Numbered from the stretch's first letter, positions 25,974 through 35,354 are shown. The stretch: DNA of 56,637 nucleotides from JAETTH01 sp964455975 (GCA_964455975.1 CAYVYP010000003.1:1-56637); one strand, 5' to 3'. Notes: a model not told the origin generated them from the sequence alone. Made by a program: numbers and translations.

Positions 25974-26521
25974 TGGTAGTAGATATAAATAAAACAGAAA
26001 ATAAATACAAAGTGATATATGCAGATCCACCTTGGAAATATAACACTTGGAAAGATGGAATGGGAACAGCAGAAAAGCATTACCCAACAATGAAAACAGA
26101 ACAAATAATAGAAATGAAGGATACAATTCAGAAAATATCTGATAAAGATTGTATCCTTTTTATGTGGGTAACTTTTCCTTGTTTATTAGAAGGTTTAAAA
26201 GTAATTAAAGAATGGGGATTTACATATAAAACTTGTGGATTTACTTGGGTAAAAAGAAATAAAGTAAGTGATACTTGGTTCTTTGGTATGGGACATTGGA
26301 CTAGAGCAAATGCAGAAATTTGTTTAATAGCAATAAAAGGCAGAATAGAAAGAAAGTCAAATAAAGTTGCACAGTTAGTAGATACACATATAGAAGAACA
26401 TAGTAAAAAGCCTGATATTGTAAGAGATAGAATAGTAGAATTAGTTGGAGATTTACCTAGAATTGAACTTTTTGCAAGACAGACTGAAAAAGGTTGGGAT
26501 TGTTGGGGAAATGAGGTGTGA
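25973..26521 (+). CDS. MT-A70 family adenine methyltransferase
   Basis: This 182-residue protein has the catalytic motif DPPW at residues 18-21 (YADPPWKY), then DCILFMWVTFPCLL and a C-terminal RIELFARQTEKGWDCWGNEV, the standard MT-A70 pattern. It methylates adenine N6 in DNA (or RNA). ICEs and phages carry such genes to modify their own DNA against restriction. It overlaps the M23 gene start-to-stop by one base. Confidence 0.85.
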   Translation: MVVDINKTENKYKVIYADPPWKYNTWKDGMGTAEKHYPTMKTEQIIEMKDTIQKISDKDCILFMWVTFPCLLEGLKVIKEWGFTYKTCGFTWVKRNKVSDTWFFGMGHWTRANAEICLIAIKGRIERKSNKVAQLVDTHIEEHSKKPDIVRDRIVELVGDLPRIELFARQTEKGWDCWGNEV

Positions 26522-26546
26522 AAAGAAAAATAATCTAAGAAAAATA

Positions 26547-26575
26547 TTGACAAAATTTGCCAAATATGATATTAT
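26547..26575 (+). promoter_or_regulatory. Consensus promoter of the RiPP cassette
   Basis: TTGACA (26547-26552), a 17-base spacer, and TATTAT (26570-26575). The leader carries two small inverted repeats (AATACAT/ATGTATT and AAGGCAATA/TATTGTCTT) before the precursor gene. Confidence 0.75.
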
Positions 26576-26664
26576 GTAACCGTAATACATTTTATGTATT
26601 ATTTAAGGCAATAAATATTGTCTTAAGGTAACTCGTTGGAATTTGATGGAAAGGAGAAAACATC

Positions 26665-26880
26665 ATGAGTAAAATGAGACGGACTAACTATTGGAATCCT
26701 AGTGTAAACTACATTGGGAAAAACTCTGCTCAGAACTTTATGAAGTCTGCAAAGGCTAAATTGGTCGGAGCTGGAGTTAAGGTAGTGGCTGCTGACTGCT
26801 CTTGTAATTGTTCAAGTGGTTGTTCAGCATGTAGCAGTTCTTGTGGATCTTGCACATCTTGTAGTAGTGGAAATAGTTAA
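26665..26880 (+). CDS. Cys-rich RiPP precursor peptide
   Basis: This 71-residue peptide has a leader of about 45 residues (with NYWNPSVNYIGKNSAQNF) followed by a core of CxC, CxxxC and CxxC spacings with eight cysteines, rich in Ser and Gly. A radical SAM/SPASM enzyme follows 102 bases later, so thioether cross-links are expected, in the style of the ACGX-type or other Cys-rich sactipeptide/ranthipeptide systems. Codon 6 is CGG for Arg. A +1 shift there would destroy the peptide. Base composition is richer in G+C than the neighbours. Confidence 0.8.
   Translation: MSKMRRTNYWNPSVNYIGKNSAQNFMKSAKAKLVGAGVKVVAADCSCNCSSGCSACSSSCGSCTSCSSGNS
26680..26682 (+). other. In-frame CGG used as Arg (exception to the host pattern)
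   Basis: The codons read AGA CGG ACT. The frame without a shift is required for the Cys-rich core. Two further CGG-Arg codons lie at 27039 and 27135 in the maturase. Confidence 0.8.
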
Positions 26881-26932
26881 TTTCTAACCTATAATGTGTA
26901 TCGTCGACAACACACATTAATTTCAACAAAGC

Positions 26933-26959
26933 AGAGGCATCTCTTTTTGAGGTGCCTCT
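26933..26959 (+). terminator. Hairpin between precursor and maturase
   Basis: AGAGGCA and TGCCTCT pair around a T-rich loop. A second stem, AATGTGT/ACACATT, lies just upstream (26893-26918). Such structures lower the enzyme-to-peptide ratio in RiPP operons. Confidence 0.6.
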
Positions 26960-26981
26960 TGCACAAAAAGGAGGATTTATA

Positions 26982-28016
26982 ATGGCAGAAAGAACAAAAT
27001 TCAGTATGCAATGGCATATTACTGACAGATGTGATCAGCGGTGTAAACATTGCTATATCTATGAAGGAAAGGACAAAAATTGTACTCTTGAACTTAGCTT
27101 AGATAACTTAAAAGCAATTCTTGAAGATTTTATTCGGAGTTGTGATAAGTTGGACAGAGATCCTTTTCTTGTAATCACAGGAGGAGATCCTTTACTTTAT
27201 GAGAAAATCTGGGAGTTCCTTGAGATACTTAAAGAACATAAAGTTCATTTTGGACTTTTGGGAAATCCATTCCATTTGGACTATGATGTGGTAAAAAGAC
27301 TTGAGGATTTAGGTTGTATAAACTTTCAGATGTCATTAGATGGTTTGAAAGGAACACATGATTTCATTCGTAAACCTGGTTCCTTTGATGCTACCTTAGA
27401 TGCTTTAAAGTATTTTGAGGGAAGCAAAATCAAAACGGCTATAATGACAACAGTTTCAAAGACAAATATTGCAGAGATTCCTGAATTAGTAGACATTGTA
27501 GTAAAATACAAAGTTGATAATTTTGGATTTGCAAGATATTGTCCTAATCCAGAAGATTTCGATTTAATGGTTGAACCCGAAGAATATAGAGATTTTTTGG
27601 ATAAGATGTGGGAAAAATATATGCAAAATCAGGAATGTGATACAAGATTTGCATTAAAGGACCATCTTTGGAAATTGTATCTGTATGAAAAAGGGTTGTT
27701 TAATCCTAATGAGATTGACAATCCAAATGACCTTATCCTTGATGGGTGCCATTGTGGGATTACCCACATAACAACTTTAGCAGATGGCACTGTTTATGCT
27801 TGTAGAAGAAGTAAAACACCTGTAGGAAAAGTTCCAGAACAGTCATTTTATGATATCTTTAATAGTCCAGAAATGGACAAGTATCGTCAATATGACAAGT
27901 TCGAACATTGTGCTAAATGTGAAATTAAGAACTTTTGCAGAGGATGTCCTTCAGTTTCTAATTGCTTGACTGGAAGCTTTTATTCAAAAGATCCTCAGTG
28001 CTGGAAAAAGTTTTGA
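26982..28016 (+). CDS. Radical SAM/SPASM peptide maturase
   Basis: This 344-residue protein has the radical SAM cluster motif C17-x3-C21-x2-C24 (CDQRCKHCY), GGDPLL for SAM binding, and a C-terminal SPASM region with many cysteines (DGCHCG, VYACRRS, CAKCEIKNFCRGCPS, CW). It installs cross-links in the adjacent Cys-rich peptide. The frame opens at 26952 but AAAGGAGG places the start at ATG 26982. CGG is read as Arg at 27039 (inside the cluster motif, so no shift is possible) and at 27135. No transporter or protease follows, so export is unexplained. Confidence 0.88.
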   Translation: MAERTKFSMQWHITDRCDQRCKHCYIYEGKDKNCTLELSLDNLKAILEDFIRSCDKLDRDPFLVITGGDPLLYEKIWEFLEILKEHKVHFGLLGNPFHLDYDVVKRLEDLGCINFQMSLDGLKGTHDFIRKPGSFDATLDALKYFEGSKIKTAIMTTVSKTNIAEIPELVDIVVKYKVDNFGFARYCPNPEDFDLMVEPEEYRDFLDKMWEKYMQNQECDTRFALKDHLWKLYLYEKGLFNPNEIDNPNDLILDGCHCGITHITTLADGTVYACRRSKTPVGKVPEQSFYDIFNSPEMDKYRQYDKFEHCAKCEIKNFCRGCPSVSNCLTGSFYSKDPQCWKKF

Positions 28017-28024
28017 AGGCACAA

Positions 28025-28067
28025 TAGGAGAGTGGAAAAATAAAATTTTCACTCTCCTATGTTTTTT
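28025..28067 (+). terminator. Intrinsic terminator of the RiPP cassette
   Basis: TAGGAGAGTGGAAAA pairs with TTTTCACTCTCCTA, followed by TTTTTT. Confidence 0.92.
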
Positions 28068-28117
28068 ATATAAAACTATGTTATAATGTGTAACAAGTGA
28101 AAGGAAATGATATATAT

Positions 28118-28703
28118 ATGGAAAGTATACAAAAATATTATGAAAATACAGAAAATGCCTTACCAAATCCAACTGTAAGAAAATTTATAGAAATGAATAT
28201 TAAACCACAAGACGCTATTGAACTTGGATGTGGAGCTGGTAGAGATACAACATTTCTAATAAAAAACGGATGGAAAGTTTTAGCAGTAGATAAAGAAAAT
28301 ACAAAGGACATTATATTAGGAAATTTAAACGAAGAAGAAAAAATGAGATTTACATTTAGTTGTCAAAATTTTGAAGATATAAAATTAGAAAAAACTAACT
28401 TATTAGTATCTAATTTTAGTATACCATTTTGTAATAAAAAAAAATTTGATGGATTTTGGAGAATAATTAAAGATAGTATATTAAGTGGACGGATATTTTG
28501 TTGGAAACTTTTTTGGACAAAATGATTCTTGGGCAAATATAAAAGATCAAATGGTTTTTTTGTCAAAAGAAGATGTTATGAACCTGTTTGGAGATTCATT
28601 TGAAATTATTTCTTTTAATGAAATAGAAAAAGATGGAAAAACTGGATTAGGCAAATTAAAACATTGGCACATTTATAATGTTATAGCAAAAAAAATAAGG
28701 TAA
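28118..28703 (+). CDS. SAM-dependent methyltransferase, read through one +1 shift
   Basis: The protein has about 194 residues with the shift. Motif I is AIELGCGAGRDT near residue 35, then VLAVDKE and NLLVSNFSIPF, as in TehB/UbiE-type small-molecule methyltransferases. At CGG (28490) the frame would end 11 codons later as SGRIFCW. Skipping the C gives SGGYFVGNFFGQNDSW, the expected motif with two glycines, and continues to 28703. The ATG 28118 start is preferred over GTG 28097, which lies in the ribosome site. The substrate is unknown. It follows the RiPP cassette but has the AT-rich codon style of the host. Confidence 0.85.
28490..28492 (+). other. Candidate +1 frameshift site at CGG (methyltransferase)
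   Basis: In frame: AGT GGA CGG ATA TTT. Skipping C: AGT GGA GGA TAT TTT GTT GGA, that is S-G-G-Y-F-V-G, a conserved glycine strand of class I methyltransferases. Confidence 0.88.
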
Positions 28704-28729
28704 TATAGAAATTAAAAAATTAAACGAAA

Positions 28730-28758
28730 GGATTATCATAGTGATAGTCTTTTTTTGT
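28730..28758 (+). terminator. Intrinsic terminator before the CpaE-like gene
   Basis: AAAGGATTATCA pairs with TGATAGTCTTT (with a G-T pair) around TAG, followed by a T-run. TTGGAGG of the next gene follows at once. Confidence 0.75.
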
Positions 28759-28770
28759 TGGAGGTGTAAA

Positions 28771-29868
28771 ATGATTTTAGCAATTACTAGAGAAAATGAA
28801 AAATTAATAGATGGAATATTAACGGACAATGGTTATGATAATTCAAGAATATTAACAGGAGTTACAAGTTTAAAAAAGTTTGCAATACAAGAATTAAAAA
28901 ACTTAAATAATTATCAATCTATAATTATAGATATAAATTCTACTAAAGAAAAAGAAGAAGAACTTATACAAGCAGTAGTAGCAATAAAATCTATGTACAA
29001 TATAAGAATAATTATACTAGCAATAGGATATAAACAAGGTAATTCATTACTTGCAAAACTATTTAACGAAGGAATATACAATTTTGTAACAGGAGATAAC
29101 TATTTAGAACAAAAAGAACAGTTTAAAAATTGTTTATCTAAAGAAGGAAATACATATAAAGATTCTATAAGATTCAGAAATGAAGTAAACTTTGGAAAAT
29201 CAGATAAAATAATAATAAAAAAAGAATTTAGAAAGTTAAAACAATTTGGAAGTATTGCAATTGCAGGAACACAAGCACATATTGGATCAACAACGCAATC
29301 TATATTAATTGCTATGTATTTGAATAATCTAGGATTTAAAGCTTGCTATGTAGAAGCAAATGCTAATAATGACATAGATAATATCTCGTTAACAAATGGA
29401 GCAATTAAAAAGGGCAATCTTATTACATATAGAGGATTAGATATGTATAAAAACAATATTGAAGCTATGAAAGAAGGCTACGATTTTTTTATATATGATT
29501 ATGGGATTTTAGATGAAAGCAATTTAGAAAACTTTTTAGCAAAAGATGTAAAAATAGTTGTTGCAGGAACTAAACAATGGGAATATCAAAAACTATTCAA
29601 AACCATTTCTATAATTGAAAAAGTTCCAAATATTAATTATATTTACAATTTTGCTAGTGATGAAGATAAAAGAGATTCAAAGAATATTAAAGCTGTAACA
29701 CCAATATTTTTCTTTAGTAGTTATACTCCTGATCCATTTAGTATAGATGTTAATAATGAAATATATCAGAAAATATTAAAGGATTTTATAACAGAGAAGT
29801 CAAACAAAGTAACTGTTTTAGAGAAAAAAGGAATATTTAATTTCTTGAAAAGAGGGAAAGATGAATAG
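28771..29868 (+). CDS. CpaE/MinD-like ATPase-fold protein with degenerate P-loop
   Basis: This protein has 365 residues. An N-terminal pseudo-receiver region (about 1-110) is followed by a MinD/ParA-type fold beginning SIAIAGTQAHIGSTTQSIL, in which the deviant Walker lysine pattern is lost, so ATP hydrolysis is doubtful. ATG 28771 follows TTGGAGG. It opens the surface-protein operon. The chromosomal protein at 51090 has the same architecture and also a degenerate P-loop. Confidence 0.65.
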   Translation: MILAITRENEKLIDGILTDNGYDNSRILTGVTSLKKFAIQELKNLNNYQSIIIDINSTKEKEEELIQAVVAIKSMYNIRIIILAIGYKQGNSLLAKLFNEGIYNFVTGDNYLEQKEQFKNCLSKEGNTYKDSIRFRNEVNFGKSDKIIIKKEFRKLKQFGSIAIAGTQAHIGSTTQSILIAMYLNNLGFKACYVEANANNDIDNISLTNGAIKKGNLITYRGLDMYKNNIEAMKEGYDFFIYDYGILDESNLENFLAKDVKIVVAGTKQWEYQKLFKTISIIEKVPNINYIYNFASDEDKRDSKNIKAVTPIFFFSSYTPDPFSIDVNNEIYQKILKDFITEKSNKVTVLEKKGIFNFLKRGKDE

Positions 29869-30088
29869 AAAAAAGCTGTATGAAAGCTATAAAGAAAATA
29901 ACAAATTAAATAAAAAATATAATGAAAAGATAATAGTTCAAAAGAAGTCAAACTTCAGTAAACTATTATCTTTTTTATTAAATCTATTTCAGATAATTAT
30001 AAAAGTAATTTTTTATTTAGCAGTAATAATACTTTGTTCAATTGGTGCAACTTATGTATTTAACAATATAGTTTTAAATTTTATATAA
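29861..30088 (+). CDS. Small membrane protein, 75 residues
   Basis: It has a basic N-terminal 35 residues and one or two membrane helices (about 38-70). It overlaps the preceding gene by 8 bases and is followed by the membrane protein at 30106. Family unknown. Probably part of the same surface or transfer complex. Confidence 0.55.
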   Translation: MNRKKLYESYKENNKLNKKYNEKIIVQKKSNFSKLLSFLLNLFQIIIKVIFYLAVIILCSIGATYVFNNIVLNFI

Positions 30089-30105
30089 AATGGAGGAAAA
30101 TAACA

Positions 30106-31161
30106 ATGAAAAAATTAGGAAAAGTTTTATTAGTACCAGTTATCTTAGTGGTAATTGGAGGAAGTACATTTGCTTCTACATACATTAACCAAGAAATAAT
30201 AAATGATGATTTGATTAGACAATATGAAGTAACAGAAGAACAAGAAAAAACATTTATAGATAGCATTGAAAAAGAATTTGAAATAAATGGAGAAAAATAT
30301 AATTTTATAAATTACCAAACAGAAGGAGGAAATATACAAGAGGAAAAACAAATATCAACAACAAAAACAATAACAAGTAAAACAAATAATATAGAAAAAT
30401 TAGTAAAAGAACTAGGAGATAATATAAAATATTCAGAAAATGAATATACAGGAACATATATATTAGATACAGAAAGTATTGGAATTAAAACCATAAACAA
30501 TGGATATTATGAAAAATTAATTGAAGAAAATAGGAGCTATTCAAATTTAGAAAAAAATGATTTAGATTTTATTTCTAAAACAATAGAAAAAGACGAATTA
30601 ATATTAGATTTATTAAATATAGAATGGCAAGTACAGTCGACTAAAAAAGTTGGAGAATATGAAGTTCCTGATTTATATACTGCTAATTGTTATTATGCAA
30701 CAAAAATAAAGGTTGATTACCTTAATACATATACAGTAACAGCAAACTATAATGGAATAGCTAGGAAAGTAATAGAAAAGCCTATAACTATAACAGTAAA
30801 TTATAAAAAGCAAGAAGTTCCAATGCAAGAAAAGAAAGAAGATAATAATATTGGAATAGTCGCTGGTGCAGGAGGAGCTATTATAGTATTTGTATTATTT
30901 TTATTACTCGGAAATGTAACTGTCTACAATATGAAAGATGGACGATGGAAAAAAGTGGGAAAGGTACGAATAAGAAAATCAATTGTAAGATTAGACCGAT
31001 TTGAATTAATGGAATCTACAAATAGATATAAATTAGAATTTTCAAAAGAACTAACTAGAAAAATGCAAGGAAAAATGATTACAGTAAAAAAAGGCAAGAA
31101 TACTTTAAAACATATAGTAAACACCAATAATGAAAAGTATATTTTTGAAACAAGAATTTAG
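30106..31161 (+). CDS. Membrane protein with large extracellular domain, 351 residues
   Basis: A signal-type helix (residues 5-25) is followed by an external domain of about 230 residues, one membrane helix (about 252-272) and a basic cytoplasmic domain (RIRKSIVRLDRFELME). No family recognised. It stands upstream of the sortase and adhesin in one operon, so a surface or mating-pair role is likely. The ribosome site is TGGAGG. Confidence 0.6.
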   Translation: MKKLGKVLLVPVILVVIGGSTFASTYINQEIINDDLIRQYEVTEEQEKTFIDSIEKEFEINGEKYNFINYQTEGGNIQEEKQISTTKTITSKTNNIEKLVKELGDNIKYSENEYTGTYILDTESIGIKTINNGYYEKLIEENRSYSNLEKNDLDFISKTIEKDELILDLLNIEWQVQSTKKVGEYEVPDLYTANCYYATKIKVDYLNTYTVTANYNGIARKVIEKPITITVNYKKQEVPMQEKKEDNNIGIVAGAGGAIIVFVLFLLLGNVTVYNMKDGRWKKVGKVRIRKSIVRLDRFELMESTNRYKLEFSKELTRKMQGKMITVKKGKNTLKHIVNTNNEKYIFETRI

Positions 31162-31170
31162 GAGGAGTAT

Positions 31171-31770
31171 ATGAAGCAAGAAATGAGATTTTGGATTACA
31201 ATAATAATTTCAACTATACTAATGATTTGTATTTCAGTTTTCTTAATTAATAGATACAACATATATATAGCGAATAAAAATGCAGAAAATATAAATGCTG
31301 GAGATAATACTAATATAGAAATTATAGATAATGAAAAAATAAATCAAGAGCCAATACAATTTGATGATCAAATAGGAACACTAACTATTCCTGATATATT
31401 ATTAGAAAATGCACCAATACGAGAAAGTGTAGAATTGAATACTTTATCAAGTGCAATTGGACATTTTACAAGTACAAGTATATATCAAGGAAATGTTGGA
31501 TTAGCAAGTCATAATTCAGGTGGAAGCGGGGATTATTTTAAAAATTTAAAAAATATTAAAATAGGAAGTGAAATATATTATCAAACAAATTATGGAACAA
31601 AAAGATATGTAGTTGAAACTAAAAATATTATTGATGAAACAGACTTTAGTTATCTTAATGAAACTGAAGATAATAAAATTACTTTAATAACTTGTGTAGC
31701 AGGTCAAAAAGAAAAAAGACTTTGTGTGCAAGCCGTTGAAAGTCTTGAAGGAATGAATTATGGACAATAA
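31171..31770 (+). CDS. Sortase (class B/D-like)
   Basis: This 199-residue protein has an N-terminal membrane anchor (residues 9-28). The catalytic residues are H114 in LASHNSGG, C175 in TLITCVAG and R183 in KEKRLC. It would anchor or polymerise surface proteins with LPxTG-type signals. A likely substrate is the adhesin at 32712, which ends LPRTGC. Confidence 0.88.
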   Translation: MKQEMRFWITIIISTILMICISVFLINRYNIYIANKNAENINAGDNTNIEIIDNEKINQEPIQFDDQIGTLTIPDILLENAPIRESVELNTLSSAIGHFTSTSIYQGNVGLASHNSGGSGDYFKNLKNIKIGSEIYYQTNYGTKRYVVETKNIIDETDFSYLNETEDNKITLITCVAGQKEKRLCVQAVESLEGMNYGQ

Positions 31771-31879
31771 ATTACACTAATAAAAAATATAAATAGCTTA
31801 TAACTAATTTTGAGATTTTAAAAATTGGGTTTTGATATTGAGAAATACTGTCTTATAATTAATTTAGGAGATGGTAGTT

Positions 31880-32599
31880 ATGAAGAAAAAAATAATAATA
31901 GGGCTTGTAAGTTTAACAATATTTTTAATATTTATGTTTAGTCTATTTACATTTACAAAAAAAAGTAATAATATTCAGGTAGAAAATTTGATTAATACTG
32001 ATAATGTTGAAAAAAATTCTAATACTGAAGAAGTTGAAAACTTTGAAAATGTAAATGATGTAGAAAAACAAAATATGGTAACTGAAGAAATCGTTACAAC
32101 AGAAGAATATAATATTGTAAATGAAATACAAACAGTTACAAATAAAGAAAATGTAAAAAATCAAGAGAAAAAATACAATGCAACTAATAACAAAATATCC
32201 AAAGCAGAAACCACTACAAGTAGTATTATCAATCAGCCGAATGTTGAACCTCAAAATGAAATTATAAATAAACAAGAAACAAAAGAGCCTATAATTAAGC
32301 AAGAAGAAAAGCCAAAAGAAGAAACTCAAATAGTAAAAAATGAAGAAAAATTTGTAATTAATAACAATATGATTAATAACATTACAAATATAATAAATAG
32401 TAATATTTCAGACAGTATGCAAAACTATGGATACGAAATTAAAGTTGATAGCTCAATTGTAGAGTTAACTTCACAATTCACATATACAGATACAAGAGTA
32501 AAAAATAAAATTGCAAATAAATTTGGAACAATACGAATTTATGCAAGAGATTACTATAAAAATGGTACTTTAATGTGGACAGAATGTTTTATTTTATAA
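31880..32599 (+). CDS. Secreted or anchored low-complexity protein, 239 residues
   Basis: A signal/anchor helix (residues 5-22) precedes a long disordered stretch rich in N, E, K, T and Q (about 25-155) and a folded C-terminal part of about 80 residues. ATG 31880 is chosen because AGGAG sits 9 bases upstream. Function unknown. Its place between sortase and adhesin suggests a surface protein. Confidence 0.55.
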   Translation: MKKKIIIGLVSLTIFLIFMFSLFTFTKKSNNIQVENLINTDNVEKNSNTEEVENFENVNDVEKQNMVTEEIVTTEEYNIVNEIQTVTNKENVKNQEKKYNATNNKISKAETTTSSIINQPNVEPQNEIINKQETKEPIIKQEEKPKEETQIVKNEEKFVINNNMINNITNIINSNISDSMQNYGYEIKVDSSIVELTSQFTYTDTRVKNKIANKFGTIRIYARDYYKNGTLMWTECFIL

Positions 32600-32655
32600 G
32601 TTTGGAGGTGGAATATGAATTAAATAATGATATGGAAATGTAAATAAAATAGCAG

Positions 32656-32683
32656 AAAAGGCACTTTTTAAGTGTCTTTTTCT
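32656..32683 (+). terminator. Intrinsic terminator before the adhesin gene
   Basis: AAAAGGCACTT and AAGTGTCTTTT form the stem, followed by TTC. Just upstream, the bases 32609-32642 encode a short peptide ending N-D-M-E-M. Confidence 0.75.
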
Positions 32684-32711
32684 ATGCCAAAAATAGGGAG
32701 GAATAATTATA

Positions 32712-35276
32712 ATGAAAGTTAATAAAAGTAAAAAAATAATAGCAATTCTAATGTTAATAATAACACTAATTTCTACATTACAAAGTTTAGTATATGCGAG
32801 AAGTGAAATGTCATCAGCTGATGTTTATGAAGTACAACCAAGTGAATTACATTTACAATATTGGAATGCAGATAAAGGAACATGGTATTATGTAATAACT
32901 AATTATGTAGGATACAACTATAATGGAAAGATGTATCCTGCATATTGTTTAGATAAAGATTCAGCAGGAGTTGCAGAAATGGGAGGTTATACAGTAAGTG
33001 TATCTGATGTATTAGATAATGTACAAGTTTGGAGAACAATTATAAGTGGTTTTCCATACAGAAATGCAAGTGATTTAGGAGTAGAAAATGACCTTGATGC
33101 TTATGTAGCAACAAAACAAGCTGTTTATTCTATTTTATATGGTAGAGATGTAAGAAGTTTTTATAAAGGTGGAGATGCAAGAGGAGATGCTATTGTGAAT
33201 GCTATGGAAATGATGGTAAACGAAGGAAGGAATGGAACAAGGACTCCAGCAAGTGCAAATGTTACTTTAAATAAGCAAGGAGGATTAAGAGAAGAAAACA
33301 ATTATTACACACAAGAATATTCTGCTTCATCTATTGTAAGATTAGATAATTATACAATTACAGCAACAGCTAATTTACCTGAAGGTTCATATATAGCGGA
33401 TGTTAATGGAAGCAATAGAACAACTTTTTCAGGAAGTGAACACTTTAAAGTTTATGTTCCAAAAGATAAAATGAATGTAGATATTAATAGTGTAATAGCT
33501 GTTTCAGCTAAATGCGAAACTTATCCAATTTTCTATGGAAATGCTCCAGCTTCAGGATATCAACCTTATGCTTTAACATTTGATCCACTAGGAGATGAAG
33601 TAGGTCAAGGGAATTTAAATGTATTAACAAATACAGGAAAAATAGTAATAAATAAAACAGATGAAGATACAAATAATCCAATAGAAGGAGTTACATTCCA
33701 ATTATCTAAAAAAGATGGCACAGTTATATGCAATGCTACAACTAATCAAAATGGAATTGTTACATTTACAAAATTATATCAAGGAAATTACATTTTAAAA
33801 GAAATATCTACTAATCAAAACTATGTATTAAATACAAAGGAATTCGATGTGAATGTGGAATTTAATAAAGTTACTACTTTAGATATAACAAATAAATATA
33901 AAGAAGGAAAATTAAAGGTATATAAAGTAGATAAAGACAATAATAAGATTACTTTAGGTGGAGTTGAATTTAATTTATTTAGTGAAGAATTTAATAAAGT
34001 TATAGGAACTTATGCAACAAACGAGAATGGCGAAATAAGCATTGAAAATCTAAGAATAGGAGATTATACTCTACAAGAGGTAAAAACTAATAAATGGTAT
34101 AATTTAGCCGAAGATAGAGAAGTAAAAGTTGAATGGGAACAAACAACAAACACAACAATAGAAAATGAATTAAAAAAAGGACAAGTCAAAGTCATAAAAG
34201 TAGATAAAGATAATAACGAAGTAAAATTAGAAGGTGTTGTTTTTGAAGTACAAGACAAAAATGGAAATGTATTAGAAAAAATAAAAACAGATGAAAATGG
34301 AGAGGCTTTAACTAGCAAATATCCAATAAGAGATTATAATGAAATATATTTAAAAGAAATTGAAACAGATGAAAAATATAAATTAAACGATGAAATTATA
34401 AAGGTACAATTAACAGAAGATCAAATTTCTACCATTAAATTTGAAAATGAACTAAAAAAAGGACAAATAAAAGTTATAAAAGTAGATAAAGATAATCACG
34501 AAGTAAAACTAGAAGGAGTAGAATTTGAACTTTATGATGAAAAAAATAATTTTATTACAACATTAGTAACAGATAAAAACGGAGAAGCTATAACAGATAG
34601 ATTACCAATATACAAAAATTATGTATTAAAAGAAACAAAAACTCAAACTTATTATTTATTAAATGAAGAAGAAAAAGTGATAACTTTAGAAGAAAATCAA
34701 ATTTCAAATATTGTATTTGAAAATGAAGCAGTTGATATAAAAGTAAATGTTGAAAAAACAGGATTTAAAGAAACGCAAAGTAAAGATAATATTTTCTACG
34801 ATTTTTTAAATATAAGAAATGACTCTAATGTCCCACTTAATAATTTTACTTGGAGTGATAGTTTACCAACTGAAGCAGTAAGAGCAGACAAAATATATAC
34901 AGGAATTTGGAATGAAGATTTAACTTATTCTGTATGGTATAAAACTAATAAAAACGATTACAAATTATTAGCAGATAACCTAAGTACACAAGTAAATAAT
35001 GAATTGACTTTTAAAGATTTAGGAGTTGAAGAAGATGAGTATGTAACAGATTATGAATTTAGATTTGGGACTGTAAAAATAGGTTTTCAAGAAGTAGAAT
35101 CTCCAATTTTATATTGTGATATGTTAGATGGATTAGGTAATGGATTTGTATTCACTAATAATACAAAAGTTAGCGGGAATTATTTAGAAAGATACACAGA
35201 AGATATAGATAGTTGGACAACAATTACATATTATAAAGATATACAATTAGAAAAATTACCGCGAACAGGGTGCTAA
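32712..35276 (+). CDS. Thioester-domain, CnaB-repeat surface adhesin
   Basis: This protein has 854 residues. It starts with a signal peptide (about 1-29), then a thioester domain in which C79 (YPAYCLDKD) and Q136 (ATKQAVYS) would form an internal thioester that bonds covalently to a target. Four CnaB/SpaA repeats (about 310-680) start with INKTDED, VYKVDKDN, VIKVDKDN and VIKVDKDN and end in N/E-rich strands that can form isopeptide bonds. The C-terminus is KLPRTGC and stops there, with no hydrophobic tail. It probably mediates attachment to recipient or host cells and is processed by the nearby sortase. Confidence 0.85.
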   Translation: MKVNKSKKIIAILMLIITLISTLQSLVYARSEMSSADVYEVQPSELHLQYWNADKGTWYYVITNYVGYNYNGKMYPAYCLDKDSAGVAEMGGYTVSVSDVLDNVQVWRTIISGFPYRNASDLGVENDLDAYVATKQAVYSILYGRDVRSFYKGGDARGDAIVNAMEMMVNEGRNGTRTPASANVTLNKQGGLREENNYYTQEYSASSIVRLDNYTITATANLPEGSYIADVNGSNRTTFSGSEHFKVYVPKDKMNVDINSVIAVSAKCETYPIFYGNAPASGYQPYALTFDPLGDEVGQGNLNVLTNTGKIVINKTDEDTNNPIEGVTFQLSKKDGTVICNATTNQNGIVTFTKLYQGNYILKEISTNQNYVLNTKEFDVNVEFNKVTTLDITNKYKEGKLKVYKVDKDNNKITLGGVEFNLFSEEFNKVIGTYATNENGEISIENLRIGDYTLQEVKTNKWYNLAEDREVKVEWEQTTNTTIENELKKGQVKVIKVDKDNNEVKLEGVVFEVQDKNGNVLEKIKTDENGEALTSKYPIRDYNEIYLKEIETDEKYKLNDEIIKVQLTEDQISTIKFENELKKGQIKVIKVDKDNHEVKLEGVEFELYDEKNNFITTLVTDKNGEAITDRLPIYKNYVLKETKTQTYYLLNEEEKVITLEENQISNIVFENEAVDIKVNVEKTGFKETQSKDNIFYDFLNIRNDSNVPLNNFTWSDSLPTEAVRADKIYTGIWNEDLTYSVWYKTNKNDYKLLADNLSTQVNNELTFKDLGVEEDEYVTDYEFRFGTVKIGFQEVESPILYCDMLDGLGNGFVFTNNTKVSGNYLERYTEDIDSWTTITYYKDIQLEKLPRTGC

Positions 35277-35354
35277 TGCTTGACTTTATAGGATTTTAAG
35301 AGTATATTATAAAAAAATGAATTTATATTATGAATTATTTTTTGTTACTAAATC

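Noticed and set aside
26665..26880. +1 shift at the CGG of the precursor peptide
   Set aside because: The shifted frame ends within a few codons and loses the Cys-rich core.
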